Source: BCD1 sp965230565
Lineage (GTDB): Bacteria > Bacteroidota > Bacteroidia > Chitinophagales > Saprospiraceae
Direction: 5' to 3'
DNA: 64,000 nt
Assembly (NCBI GenBank): GCA_965230565.1
Contig: CBDDLH010000009.1
Location: 62,001 to 126,000 of the forward strand
The notes under the pieces were generated by a model. That model worked only from the letters and a program-made list of their open reading frames with translations, did no database searches and had not been told where the DNA came from. A program made the translations under genes and the position numbers. Below, one piece after another: positions 52,511-60,876 of this stretch (its first letter is position 1; each line of letters opens with the position of its first letter).

Positions 52511-52540
52511 GGTTAATTTTGCATACATATGGGTTAATTT
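52511..52540. promoter_or_regulatory. 21-bp-spaced direct repeats, candidate AraC operator
   Basis: GGTTAATTT occurs at 52511-52519 and again at 52532-52540, exactly 21 bp (two helical turns) apart, about 60-90 bp before the AraC start codon. AraC-type regulators bind direct repeats with this spacing, so autoregulation or control of the divergent gene is plausible. Confidence 0.5.
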
Positions 52541-52599
52541 AGCACAGGTTTGGTATTCAAGGCCTGTCTAATTTTGTCTATTCAAATAAAAATTAAACT

Positions 52600-53493
52600 A
52601 TGAACAGGCTTAAGCCGACATTTGAAAAAATAGACCCCACCTTTGGAAGCTCTTTTACCATTAGGGTTTTTAACGAGATCAATCAAAATACCCCTCGGTT
52701 TTATCATTTCCATCCTGAACTGGAATTGATTTATGTGAAAGGGGGGAGTGGGAAAAGGCATATTGGTAATCACCTGTCCTGTTATAAGAATGGAGAACTG
52801 GTGCTCATGGGATCAGGGTTGCCGCATGCAGGATTTACCGACCGTATGACTCGCAATGAGTCTGAAGTGGTGGTGCAGATGAGAGAAGACTTTCTGGGAG
52901 ATAAGTTCCTCGATATACCGGAAATGAAACCCGTTCAGCAGCTTTTTGACCGTTCCAAATTGGGTATCTCTTTTTATGGAGAAACCAAAAAGGTTATCGG
53001 TGACAGGCTGGAAAAACTGGCTGAAATGGATCAATTTTCCAGGTTGCTGGAATTATTGTCGATTCTCAAGCAAATGTCTGAATCTGAAGAATATGAGCTG
53101 CTCAATGCCAGAGAGTTTGCCCTTGAGGTAAAACCTCAGGACAATGACCGGATCAATGAGATCTATGATTTTGTGCATTCCAATTTTGGCAGAGCCATTC
53201 CTTTGGATGAGATTGCTGAGGAAGTGAATATGACCGTTCCTGCATTTTGCCGTTATTTCAAAAAACAGTCAGGAAAGACCTTCACTCAGTTCGTGAATGA
53301 GTTTAGGGTGATTCATGCTTGTAAAATGCTTATTGAAGAACCTAAAAGTATTACGGAGGTCGCTTTTGAGAGTGGATTCAATAATTTCTCCCATTTCAAT
53401 AAGTTATTCAGGGAGAAAACGAATATGAGTCCTACCGAATACCGTAATAGTTTTAGTCAGATCCTCCAAAAGGGCTTGTCCGACAAATCCTGA
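52600..53493 (+). CDS. AraC-family transcriptional regulator with cupin sensor domain
   Basis: 297 residues. The N-terminal cupin-like domain (about 20-95; H-F-H-P-E-L-E-L-I-Y and G-L-P-H-A) binds a small effector, often a sugar. The C-terminal domain (about 195-285) holds two helix-turn-helix motifs, ending in S-I-T-E-V-A-F-E-S-G-F-N-N-F-S-H-F and F-R-E-K-T-N-M-S-P-T-E-Y-R. The last 12 residues (S-Q-I-L-Q-K-G-L-S-D-K-S) look foreign to the family and overlap an antisense relic of a dehydrogenase start. Direct repeats with 21-bp spacing lie upstream. Confidence 0.92.
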   Translation: MNRLKPTFEKIDPTFGSSFTIRVFNEINQNTPRFYHFHPELELIYVKGGSGKRHIGNHLSCYKNGELVLMGSGLPHAGFTDRMTRNESEVVVQMREDFLGDKFLDIPEMKPVQQLFDRSKLGISFYGETKKVIGDRLEKLAEMDQFSRLLELLSILKQMSESEEYELLNAREFALEVKPQDNDRINEIYDFVHSNFGRAIPLDEIAEEVNMTVPAFCRYFKKQSGKTFTQFVNEFRVIHACKMLIEEPKSITEVAFESGFNNFSHFNKLFREKTNMSPTEYRNSFSQILQKGLSDKS

Positions 53494-53517
53494 GGCACCG
53501 GTTACAAAAACTTTCAT
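53462..53517 (-). pseudogene. Relic of the start of an NAD-dependent epimerase/dehydratase gene
   Basis: Read on the minus strand from ATG at 53517, the codons give M-K-V-F-V-T-G-A-S-G-F-V-G-Q-A-L-L-E-D-L, the unmistakable N-terminus of an extended SDR protein (T-G-A-S-G-F-V-G). Homology stops after about 20 residues and the frame then runs antisense through the AraC gene to a stop. The rest of the gene is missing. Confidence 0.55.
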
Positions 53518-53699
53518 AATAGTATTGCATTAAAACACCATTTCTAAATAGATTCGAATGAATGCCAATTGGGAACTAATGGTCTAGCAAGCCGGTAAAA
53601 GTGATTGGTTAAAAGGGAATGGAATTTACGTCCTTAGATAAAGGTTTAATTAAAAAATTACAATGATGTAAGTCATTGAAAGGAAAACTGTGAAAAGAG

Positions 53700-54218
53700 C
53701 TAAACGTTTTCAGTACGGGTTTGGCTTAATTTCTTCCAGGTAACCCAAGTTTCTGCCATCATAGCCATTCCGATTAAGAGGAGAGATAGTACCAATGTTA
53801 TTCGGAGGTAATCTTGATTGTGCCTTGGTAATGATTGAAGATTTTCCAGCAGGAGCATAGCGGCGAGGATACCTAAAATAAAAACTTCAATACCAAAGGC
53901 GGCATTTCCCAACCAAAGTAAGCTGGTAATTTTTGGTTTATTTGGACCTTCACCTTCCGTAGAATCAATGGGTACGTCCAGGATGTTTTTTTCGTTATGT
54001 AATCTGAATTCATGAGATCTAAGGGTTCGATATTGAAAAATAAAAGCGGGAATGCTCAGAACCAAAAGGCTTACCAAAATTAAAAGTGACCGGTCATCAA
54101 AAACATTCCTGCCTGCTCTTCTGATTTCATCAAAAAGTATAAAAACGCAGAAAACGTCTACTGCGGTAAGGAACAGAATGAATATTATTTTTAAGGCCTT
54201 ATACATGTTTCGAAGCAC
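53700..54218 (-). CDS. Four-helix membrane protein of unknown function
   Basis: 172 residues with four predicted membrane helices: about 8-30, 42-62, 100-125 and 135-158. The loop between helices 2 and 3 is charged (R-S-H-E-F-R-L-H-N-E-K and an acidic stretch). No family recognised. It stands alone on the minus strand, next to two gene relics, which suggests a recently rearranged neighbourhood. Confidence 0.65.
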   Translation of the reverse strand: MLRNMYKALKIIFILFLTAVDVFCVFILFDEIRRAGRNVFDDRSLLILVSLLVLSIPAFIFQYRTLRSHEFRLHNEKNILDVPIDSTEGEGPNKPKITSLLWLGNAAFGIEVFILGILAAMLLLENLQSLPRHNQDYLRITLVLSLLLIGMAMMAETWVTWKKLSQTRTENV

Positions 54219-54223
54219 TGAAT

Positions 54224-54430
54224 TTATTGGTAACCAATTTTATCAGAAAGGGGAATCTTACTTTTGGCAAAATGTCCGGTCCCGAAGGCAATCTTTTTTC
54301 CTTTCTGATCAAAAAGGGAAGCCTCTGCAATAAAAAAACTCCTGGACTGAAAGCGGATCGTTCCCTTTGCCGAAATGATTTTGCGCCATTGCATAATATG
54401 GTTTTGGTTAAAGATAATCAGGTTTAACAA
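54224..54430 (-). pseudogene. C-terminal remnant of a PaaI-type hotdog thioesterase
   Basis: The 68-codon frame contains K-G-T-I-R-F-Q-S-R-S-F-F-I-A-E-A followed by L-F-D-Q-K-G-K-K-I-A-F-G-T-G-H-F, which follows the last two strands of PaaI/YbgC-like hotdog thioesterases. The catalytic N-terminal half is absent and upstream DNA is hairpin repeats. Probably a decayed gene; weak family match. Confidence 0.4.
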
Positions 54431-54494
54431 AAAAAGTGCTTAAAAAAGTGTCACGTTTTGTGTTCTCACGGCTTTTATATATGGGGGGTGGGGG

Positions 54495-54577
54495 CAGTGA
54501 GGGCCTGACTCGGAGTCAGGCCCTCACTGAGAAAAAAGCAGCCAGACCTGCGAGGTTTCAAAAACCTCGCAGGTCTG
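54495..54577. repeat. Pair of perfect 16-bp hairpins
   Basis: Hairpin 1: CAGTGAGGGCCTGACT (54495-54510), loop CGG, exact complement at 54514-54529. Hairpin 2: CAGACCTGCGAGGTTT (54543-54558), loop CAA, exact complement at 54562-54577. Both have 3-base loops and are 13 bp apart. The second word (GACCTGCGAGGTTT) is one I recognise as a common interspersed Bacteroidota palindrome. Confidence 0.9.
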
Positions 54578-54622
54578 AAGGAAAATTTGTAACTTAAACC
54601 GTCATCGAGCAAAATAACAACC

Positions 54623-55738
54623 ATGAAAAGAAGGACTTTCCTGAAAAAAACAGCATTGGGGCTGGCCGCGGCCGGAGCAATGCCCATGTGTAATTTTATT
54701 CCCTCAAAACCGGAAAAGGATAAATTGGGAATTGCCCTGGTGGGGCTGGGAAATTACTCAACTCAGATTCTTGGTCCTGGCCTTCAGGAAACGAAGCATT
54801 GTTACCTGGCCGGTATTGTTACCGGAACTCCGGAAAAGGAAGGTGTTTGGGCAGACCGTTATCAAATTCCGGAAAGCAACATTTATAATTATGACAATTT
54901 TGATGAAATAGCGGATAATAAGGATATTGATGTGGTGTATGTCGTACTACCTAACAGCATGCATGCCGAATATACTATCCGGGCGCTTCAGGCTGGTAAA
55001 CATGTAACCTGCGAAAAACCTATGGCTACCAGTTATGCAGATTGTGTCAAAATGGTGGATGCAGCAAAAAAGACCGATCGACAACTATCCATTGGTTATC
55101 GATTACATTATGAGCCCCATAATCTGGAACTCATGCGGCTGGGACAAAAAGAGGTTTATGGTCCTGTAACAGAAATTGATGCAGCTTTTGGTTTCCCATT
55201 AAGGGATAAAACCAGCTGGAGACTGGATAAAATTTTGTCCGGGGGAGGGCCATTGATGGATGTAGGAATTTATGCGTTGCAAGGAACCATTTACACGCTC
55301 GGAAAACTTCCTAAAACCGTAAAAGCGGAAGACCGAACAAAGAATAAGACCTTTTATGGAGAAGTCGAGGGCTCCCTTGCCTGGGAGTTAGGTTTTGATT
55401 CCGGAGTAAAAACTTCGATGTACACGACTTATGAAGATCCATATATCGATTACTTGAAGGCAAAAACGGCTTCAACTGAATTTGGCCTGGAGCCTTGTTT
55501 CGTTTACGGAGGACAAGCAGGCAGTGCTGACGGTAAGACCTTTGATTTCCAATCTGTCAATCAACAGGCCTTGCAGATGGATGCCTTTGCTTTGAACATT
55601 ATGCAAAACACTCCGAGTCTGGTTCCGGGAGAAATGGGGGCCAGGGATATGTTTATCATCGACCGGATATATGAGTCGATGATAACGGGTAAAGAAGTCT
55701 CCTTAGCCGGAGTGCCTGAAATTTTACATTTAGTATAA
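54623..55738 (+). CDS. Gfo/Idh/MocA family oxidoreductase with Tat signal
   Basis: 371 residues. The N-terminus K-R-R-T-F-L-K-K followed by a hydrophobic Ala/Gly stretch is a twin-arginine signal, as in glucose-fructose oxidoreductase, so the protein is exported folded with its NAD(P) cofactor. The Rossmann motif is A-L-V-G-L-G-N-Y, then C-E-K-P-M-A (catalytic Lys) and G-Y-R-L-H-Y in the substrate domain, with D-V-G-I-Y-A as the usual conserved site. Substrate is a sugar or sugar derivative, not determinable here. It follows the twin hairpins and precedes the convergent xylanase gene by six bases. Confidence 0.9.
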   Translation: MKRRTFLKKTALGLAAAGAMPMCNFIPSKPEKDKLGIALVGLGNYSTQILGPGLQETKHCYLAGIVTGTPEKEGVWADRYQIPESNIYNYDNFDEIADNKDIDVVYVVLPNSMHAEYTIRALQAGKHVTCEKPMATSYADCVKMVDAAKKTDRQLSIGYRLHYEPHNLELMRLGQKEVYGPVTEIDAAFGFPLRDKTSWRLDKILSGGGPLMDVGIYALQGTIYTLGKLPKTVKAEDRTKNKTFYGEVEGSLAWELGFDSGVKTSMYTTYEDPYIDYLKAKTASTEFGLEPCFVYGGQAGSADGKTFDFQSVNQQALQMDAFALNIMQNTPSLVPGEMGARDMFIIDRIYESMITGKEVSLAGVPEILHLV

Positions 55739-55744
55739 TCGGGC

Positions 55745-57880
55745 TTAATCCGTAATTAACAATTTTTCAGAAACGATTTTACCACCGTATTCAAGCAAAA
55801 CCTCATAGATGCCGGCAGCGTATTCTACGGGTATAGTGATACGCGGTGTAACCATCCGTCCTGAAAAAACCTGTTTCCCGGTTAGATCAATGATCCGGAT
55901 GTTTACATCTTCGGTTATCGATTTTTCAATATTCAGCTGATCTACCGCCGGGTTGGGGAATACTTTAAAGTTGACCTCAGATCGGACATCTTCTGTGCCA
56001 ACAATTTCGACTTCATCTCCTGTTACAGTTATTACGGTATTGCTGAGTAATTCAATAGTATCCGTTACGGTACCATTGCCGGTCTCAATGGAGATTCTAT
56101 ATTTCCCTTTGAACCCACGGGTTCCAAATTCTCCCGAGCTGTTGGTGGTTCCGTTGTCTTCTGTCCACCATTCATCATAAACCATATCTATGAAGGTCTG
56201 CCCTGCCGGTTTCAGGGTCCAGTCCTGGTAGAACATTGGGGCATTTCCGTGCCAGTGGGCACCATCCCAAAAGCCCCACATCATGAAACCATCGGTGCTT
56301 TCATGGCTGAAGACAATAGTCAGAAAATCTCTCAAATAAGTTGCCGCCAGATCATCGTCAATGGCTTCATTAGTATCGTATTCCGTTATTTTGGCCTTTA
56401 ACCCAAAGGTGGTGTAAAAGTCTTCCAGTATATCATAAACACTATAAATAGAGGTAGGGAAACCACCTATGTGGCCCTGGAACCCGATGCCGTCGAGTTG
56501 TACATCTGCATCTACCAGTTCCTGTATGAATTGCTTCTTAAGGTCGTAAAGACCTCCACCAGTATTGGCCTGGCTTATAGTCACATAATCATTGACATAA
56601 GTTTTTACCTGAGGGTCGACTTCTTCCAGTGTTTGGAAAATTTCCCGGTAGACTTCCCGACCTGTTGGGTAACCCGGTTGTCCCTGGAAAGTGTATTCCA
56701 GGTCACGGTTGGTGGTAATTTCATTTAAAACATCCCATTCGGCAATATTTCCTTCGATGCCGGGGTAGGAGGTAATGGCTTCAATATGGTCGTTAAAACG
56801 ATCTCGAATATATTGGTGATTATTTTGATTTTGTTCAATGTCATTTGGCAGGTTGCTAAAGCCCGGCCATACCAGGCAATGACCACGAATCTCAATATCA
56901 TGGTCTCTCAGCCACTGGGTTGCATGGGCGGTTTCCGGTTTGCTGGCGATCCAGTTGTTTTCCCAACCCGGCCATTTGTGAGAGTTCTCAAAAACTACCC
57001 AGTTAAATCCATGGCCTTCACCATCGAGGTCAAGTAATTTGGATTCGTATGTATCGTTTTGGCCGTTATTTCCGGCAAATAAACGGGAAACTACGGCCGT
57101 ACCAAAAGCATAATCATGTTGTAACATTTCCACTTCTACTGAAGCACCGGGGATGGGTGTTCCTTCTGAATCCTGGACCAAAACGTTAAGGTCTGCCTTC
57201 CGAATTTGTTCAATCCGATCTGCCGCTTCTGCTCGCCAGGGAGCATCTGCTTCCCATCCTCCGTATTGATCATTATTGGTATCGCTGGGCAGGTCATCAA
57301 CATCAACGGCAGAGTGATAATTCAATATGGCCAGGCCGCCCATTTCAATGGTTTGTTCCTGCCAGGCCAGGTGTAAGCCGGTTGTAAGGCCTCCCGGTGA
57401 GTAGGCAATGTCAGCCTCAAAAGGAACCAAATATTGAACCCATTGGTCTGTGAGATCCACTGTCAGGAGAACTTCTTTTTCATAAGTACTGGAATTTTCA
57501 ACAAAAATATTGATCTGACCATCGCCGGATGGAGATCGCAACCAAATGATTAGCAGACAAGCATCTCCGGCTCCGATGGAGTTTACATTGGACATCCCAT
57601 ACCCTGCATCCCATGCATTAGTGCCTGTACTGTGAACCACTACATTCAGTTTCTGGGCAAATGGCTGCATGACGGCTGATAATATTGAAGTCGAAATATC
57701 TCCGTAACTGTAAGCACTGTTGAAATTAGCCGTCTCAGTATTGTTGAAAACCCAATCGCCTGCAGGTAAACCAAAATTACTTTGCAGGGAAGTTTGGAGT
57801 GAGGTATGATAGTTGTCCTGAGCGTATGAAAATACGGGCAATAAAAATAATAACAGGAAGAAGCGGATCTTGATAAGCAT
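55745..57880 (-). CDS. GH10 endo-1,4-beta-xylanase with N-terminal carbohydrate-binding-like region and T9SS tail
   Basis: 711 residues with a signal peptide (1-20). Residues about 25-190 look like a carbohydrate-binding module beta-sandwich. The GH10 TIM barrel covers about 225-570: acid/base Glu387 in W-D-V-L-N-E, nucleophile Glu500 in I-T-E-Y-D, with H-C-L-V-W (about 334-338) and F-Q-G-H-I-G also conserved. A type A T9SS sorting domain (about 630-711) starts V-F-P-N-P-A-V-D. It should be exported to degrade xylan outside the cell. Together with the GH94 phosphorylase at the window end it points to plant-polysaccharide use. Confidence 0.93.
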   Translation of the reverse strand: MLIKIRFFLLLFLLPVFSYAQDNYHTSLQTSLQSNFGLPAGDWVFNNTETANFNSAYSYGDISTSILSAVMQPFAQKLNVVVHSTGTNAWDAGYGMSNVNSIGAGDACLLIIWLRSPSGDGQINIFVENSSTYEKEVLLTVDLTDQWVQYLVPFEADIAYSPGGLTTGLHLAWQEQTIEMGGLAILNYHSAVDVDDLPSDTNNDQYGGWEADAPWRAEAADRIEQIRKADLNVLVQDSEGTPIPGASVEVEMLQHDYAFGTAVVSRLFAGNNGQNDTYESKLLDLDGEGHGFNWVVFENSHKWPGWENNWIASKPETAHATQWLRDHDIEIRGHCLVWPGFSNLPNDIEQNQNNHQYIRDRFNDHIEAITSYPGIEGNIAEWDVLNEITTNRDLEYTFQGQPGYPTGREVYREIFQTLEEVDPQVKTYVNDYVTISQANTGGGLYDLKKQFIQELVDADVQLDGIGFQGHIGGFPTSIYSVYDILEDFYTTFGLKAKITEYDTNEAIDDDLAATYLRDFLTIVFSHESTDGFMMWGFWDGAHWHGNAPMFYQDWTLKPAGQTFIDMVYDEWWTEDNGTTNSSGEFGTRGFKGKYRISIETGNGTVTDTIELLSNTVITVTGDEVEIVGTEDVRSEVNFKVFPNPAVDQLNIEKSITEDVNIRIIDLTGKQVFSGRMVTPRITIPVEYAAGIYEVLLEYGGKIVSEKLLITD

Positions 57881-58032
57881 GATGGATGTTTTAAATCCAA
57901 ATATACATTGTTTTGGTGTTTAGGAATAATGGATTTGATTCAAATTCGGGGGGTGTTTGTAGCTTTTACTAAAATTCGTTTGTAAACTACTTTATTATTG
58001 ACATTACTTTGCTAATTGCGTAGCTTTACCAC

Positions 58033-58401
58033 ATGAAAAAATGCTTTTGGCAGATGGCTAACTTATTATTGAGTGTCCTCATTTTTATGAGTACCACTGC
58101 AGGCGTTTATTTCATACCGGAACCCGTTACTGAATTTCATAATTCCACTGCAACAGAAAAGAATGATTATCCCTGGCACTGGATCGCGGGTTTTGAGACC
58201 GGTCAGGAAGGCAGTGTTGAAGAAGAAGTGAAAGGAAAGGAGGCCACGAATACATTCATTAAAGTCTTTTCCGGTTTTTGGGGCGGCCAGCTTATTGCGG
58301 CCAATGCCTGTTTTAAATCATCCATTAGTATACCTGATCATGGCATCCGGTTATCCCGATTATTCATTTTGTTCAATTGCCTGAGATTAGATCCCTTCTA
58401 G
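58033..58401 (+). CDS. Small exported or membrane-anchored protein of unknown function
   Basis: 122 residues with an N-terminal hydrophobic segment (about 9-31) that could be a signal or anchor and a weaker hydrophobic C-terminal half. A middle Glu-rich stretch (G-S-V-E-E-E-V-K-G-K-E-A) separates them. No recognised family. Composition is protein-like, but no homologue comes to mind; moderate doubt remains whether it is expressed. Confidence 0.4.
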   Translation: MKKCFWQMANLLLSVLIFMSTTAGVYFIPEPVTEFHNSTATEKNDYPWHWIAGFETGQEGSVEEEVKGKEATNTFIKVFSGFWGGQLIAANACFKSSISIPDHGIRLSRLFILFNCLRLDPF

Positions 58402-58466
58402 TATTTCCCTTTTTTGAGGGGTGAGTTAACTCCTCTGATTTTAATTCCATTTTTTATTTATTGGCT

Positions 58467-58518
58467 ACCTGCCGGGGCAACAATGCTTCCGGAAAGGATT
58501 CTTGTTGTGCCGGCAGGT
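58467..58518. repeat. Long hairpin upstream of the 33-residue gene
   Basis: ACCTGCCGG (58467-58475) pairs with CCGGCAGGT (58510-58518), and GCAACAA with TTGTTG extends the stem inward. No T-run follows directly. It could be a terminator for the gene before or a leader structure for the small gene at 58544. Confidence 0.5.
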
Positions 58519-58543
58519 ATTTGTCATCTGAAATGAAATAATC

Positions 58544-58645
58544 ATGAAAGCAAATACTGAAAAAATATCCTTTTACTTCTTTATGGGAATATTAGGACTG
58601 GCGATACTTGCAGGAGTAGCCTATTTGATCTCCGGATTGTTGTAA
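58544..58645 (+). CDS. 33-residue single-pass membrane peptide
   Basis: ATG to TAA, 33 residues: a short polar start (M-K-A-N-T-E-K-I) followed by one 22-residue hydrophobic helix (F-Y-F-F-M-G-I-L-G-L-A-I-L-A-G-V-A-Y-L-I). This layout is typical of genuine tiny membrane proteins in Bacteroidota. A hairpin lies 26 bp upstream. Function unknown. Confidence 0.5.
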   Translation: MKANTEKISFYFFMGILGLAILAGVAYLISGLL

Positions 58646-58853
58646 CCGGGATTATGCGGCAGGTTTCGTCGCATTATACAGCTTGAATATTGGAACTTCC
58701 CGGTTTCTGTCGACAGTTTTCATCGAAAAAATCATTGGATAATCTTTGGTTGACAGGTATTTCCGGGGAGTTTTTTTGTCCAAAAAAATATTTTGTTTAA
58801 TTTTTTTTCAAAAAAGATAAACAAAATCAAAATACAGGTGTTTTCAAGGTATT

Positions 58854-59087
58854 ATGACGACTAACGACTTTTACCAACATTTCGACCGCAGCAGACCTTT
58901 GATTCAAAGGCTCGCCCGCAAGCTTGTCAAGGACTTTGACACAGCACGCTATTTATATCAGGAAACGGCTCACCGTGCCATTCAGCAAAGACAAAACCTG
59001 CAAAAGGATACTTTTGAGGATTGGCTCAAGGTAACGATGAAGAGCGTTTATGCTAATTTGCAGAACAGAAAGTCTGTTTACAATTAG
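58854..59087 (+). CDS. Sigma-70 region-2-only protein
   Basis: 77 residues that resemble ECF sigma region 2 alone: L-I-Q-R-L-A-R-K-L-V-K-D-F-D-T-A, Y-L-Y-Q-E-T-A-H-R-A-I and F-E-D-W-L-K-V-T-M align with the core-binding and -10-binding helices, but the frame stops before any region 4. A clean stop and its own spacing suggest a stand-alone protein rather than a truncated gene, and nothing downstream restores region 4. It could bind core RNA polymerase or an anti-sigma, or be the remnant of a deletion. Confidence 0.6.
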   Translation: MTTNDFYQHFDRSRPLIQRLARKLVKDFDTARYLYQETAHRAIQQRQNLQKDTFEDWLKVTMKSVYANLQNRKSVYN

Positions 59088-59140
59088 TGAATAGCTTAAG
59101 ATATTCTTCTGAATTCGTTTCCAAGGATTATTTTTAGCCT

Positions 59141-59581
59141 ATGAATCTTCAATTAAAAACCACCGTTAAAGGCAATTACCGGGATATTATCCGTCGTTTT
59201 GATCGTCAGCTCTTCGAAGCCCTGGCTCCCCGTCAGGCGAAAATGGAAATCGTAGCTTTTACCGGTTCAGAAAAAGGAGATAAGGTTCACATCCGCTTCC
59301 TGAGCCCGATCAAAGCAGACTGGGTGAGTGTGATAACGGAAGACTACATTGATGAAAAAGAAGCCTATTTCACAGATGAAGGCACCCAGTTACCATTCCC
59401 GCTCAGCTACTGGAAGCACAAACATATCGTCCGCAAAATATCCGAGCATTCTTCCGTCATCATCGACGACATTACCTTCAAAGCCCAAAACCCGGTGCTG
59501 ACCTTTTTGATGTACCCGGCTATTTTTTTGGGATTTTATCCGCGAAAGAAAATTTATAGAGCTTATTTCGGTCAGGTGTGA
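59141..59581 (+). CDS. SRPBCC-superfamily protein
   Basis: 146 residues with the START/SRPBCC helix-grip pattern: an opening strand and helix (Y-R-D-I-I-R-R-F-D-R-Q-L-F-E-A-L), central beta-sheet segments, and a long C-terminal helix (M-Y-P-A-I-F-L-G-F-Y-P-R-K-K-I-Y). Members bind lipids or hydrophobic ligands and include polyketide cyclase-like proteins. The ligand cannot be told. It follows the sigma region-2 gene by 53 bp and overlaps the convergent hydrolase gene by 10 bases. Confidence 0.7.
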   Translation: MNLQLKTTVKGNYRDIIRRFDRQLFEALAPRQAKMEIVAFTGSEKGDKVHIRFLSPIKADWVSVITEDYIDEKEAYFTDEGTQLPFPLSYWKHKHIVRKISEHSSVIIDDITFKAQNPVLTFLMYPAIFLGFYPRKKIYRAYFGQV

Positions 59582-60369
59582 TGATCTGAAATTCTCCGGC
59601 TTTTCAAAAAATTCAAAACCAACTCATTAAAATAGTCTGCCCTTTCCACATTCACAACATGTCCGCAATTGGGGATTACTGCTAATTGAGCAGATTTATG
59701 TTTTTCCACTAAACTTCGGATGGGGGCAAGAAACATATGATCTTCCGAACCCATTACATAAAAAGTAGGTAAACCACTGTCTTTAGATTGGAAGAATGCT
59801 AAAAGTGGCTTCAATTGAGATACCAGTGTAAACCAACGGTTAAATTCTTTTTGCGCGAGTTTCCTGGCTTCATTGATAAACAGTAGTCTCGATTCCTGAT
59901 GTCGTTTGCGCGGCATGATGATGAACGCAAAAAATTTATAGAGCACCAGATAGGGTAGAATGGATTGGAACAGTACGCCCAATTTGAGCAGTATTCTGCT
60001 TCGGAGGTTTAACTTCATGACCGCTCCACCCAAAATCATACTTTCGATCCGGTCAGGGAAGCGTTCGGAAAGATCCCGAATAATGATAGTCCCCATGGAA
60101 ATCCCGACAAAATGGGAGGACTTTATTTTCAAATGATCCAGCACCTGCATTACCTCATTGCCGATCACTTCGAAAGTGTACATCCTGATTTTTTCATAGA
60201 TAGGGCTTTTGGATTTTCCATGCCCTCTCAGATCGACCAGCAAAAGGTTGTAATGAGACCTGAATGCCCGAATTTGCCGGAACCAGATAGCGCTGCTGCC
60301 ACCTGCTCCATGAATGAAGGTTACCCACGGGGCATCCTTGACTTTCAGATATGTTTTATAATGAAGCAC
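59572..60369 (-). CDS. Alpha/beta hydrolase
   Basis: 265 residues of the alpha/beta hydrolase fold. The oxyanion region is H-G-A-G-G (20-24), the nucleophile elbow G-I-S-M-G (about 95-99), the acid Asp lies in M-G-S-E-D-H-M and the catalytic His in N-C-G-H-V-V-N-V-E. R-G-H-G-K-S after strand 4 is typical of this family. No signal peptide is seen, so cytoplasmic. Substrate unknown. Convergent with the SRPBCC gene. Confidence 0.9.
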   Translation of the reverse strand: MLHYKTYLKVKDAPWVTFIHGAGGSSAIWFRQIRAFRSHYNLLLVDLRGHGKSKSPIYEKIRMYTFEVIGNEVMQVLDHLKIKSSHFVGISMGTIIIRDLSERFPDRIESMILGGAVMKLNLRSRILLKLGVLFQSILPYLVLYKFFAFIIMPRKRHQESRLLFINEARKLAQKEFNRWFTLVSQLKPLLAFFQSKDSGLPTFYVMGSEDHMFLAPIRSLVEKHKSAQLAVIPNCGHVVNVERADYFNELVLNFLKSRRISDHHT

Positions 60370-60553
60370 TGTGTGTTAACAATCGGAAGTACGATTTGTT
60401 TCTTTATGATTTTTGCTTTTCGATCAACTACTGAATACAATAGATAATTCCTCTTCTTTTTTACGTAGCGGGGGCGATATTAAGAAATTTTGAAAAGGCA
60501 GGGAACTAAATCCTGAAAATATTTGTATTGTGAATAATAATCAAAAAATAATC
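60370..60553. other. Intergenic, no feature seen
   Basis: Nothing coding or clearly structured in this part of the gap between the hydrolase gene and the short unit starting at 60554. Confidence 0.4.
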
Positions 60554-60689
60554 ATGCCTACTATAATTCGTCATAACAGTTATCAGGTTGCTGTCTCTCC
60601 AGGGGCAGGAAGGTTCAGATGATTGTTGTAGACGAAATTACAGCCAAAGGAGCCTTTCTGCCATGCCGGAAAGGCTCCTTTGTTTTTTT
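60554..60689 (+). ncRNA. Short transcription unit (22-codon peptide or small RNA) ending in a strong terminator
   Basis: An ATG at 60554 opens a 22-codon frame ending TGA at about 60620 (M-P-T-I-I-R-H-N-S-Y-Q-V-A-V). It is followed by a perfect 13-bp hairpin AAAGGAGCCTTTC (60646-60658) / GAAAGGCTCCTTT (60669-60681) and a seven-T run (60683-60689). No longer gene precedes the terminator on the plus strand, so it must end a short transcript. Peptide, leader or small RNA cannot be told apart. Confidence 0.45.
60646..60689 (+). terminator. Strong Rho-independent terminator
   Basis: Perfect 13-bp stem with a 10-base loop followed by GTTTTTTT. It lies about 190 bp before the membrane protein gene at 60877 and points rightward. 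Confidence 0.85.
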
Positions 60690-60876
60690 AAGATCCTTTC
60701 CAGCGGGTGGAAACCATTCGAACTCCTTTTCCATCAATATTTTCAAAAACTAAATAATGTGTCAGGAGGGCATCCAGATGGATAGCCATTCCTTAGTCAA
60801 ATTAAGTCAAACCATCATTCGCTTATTTGTGGCTTCATAACCGTGGCTCCTCCACATTATTCAAATTCAATAAATC

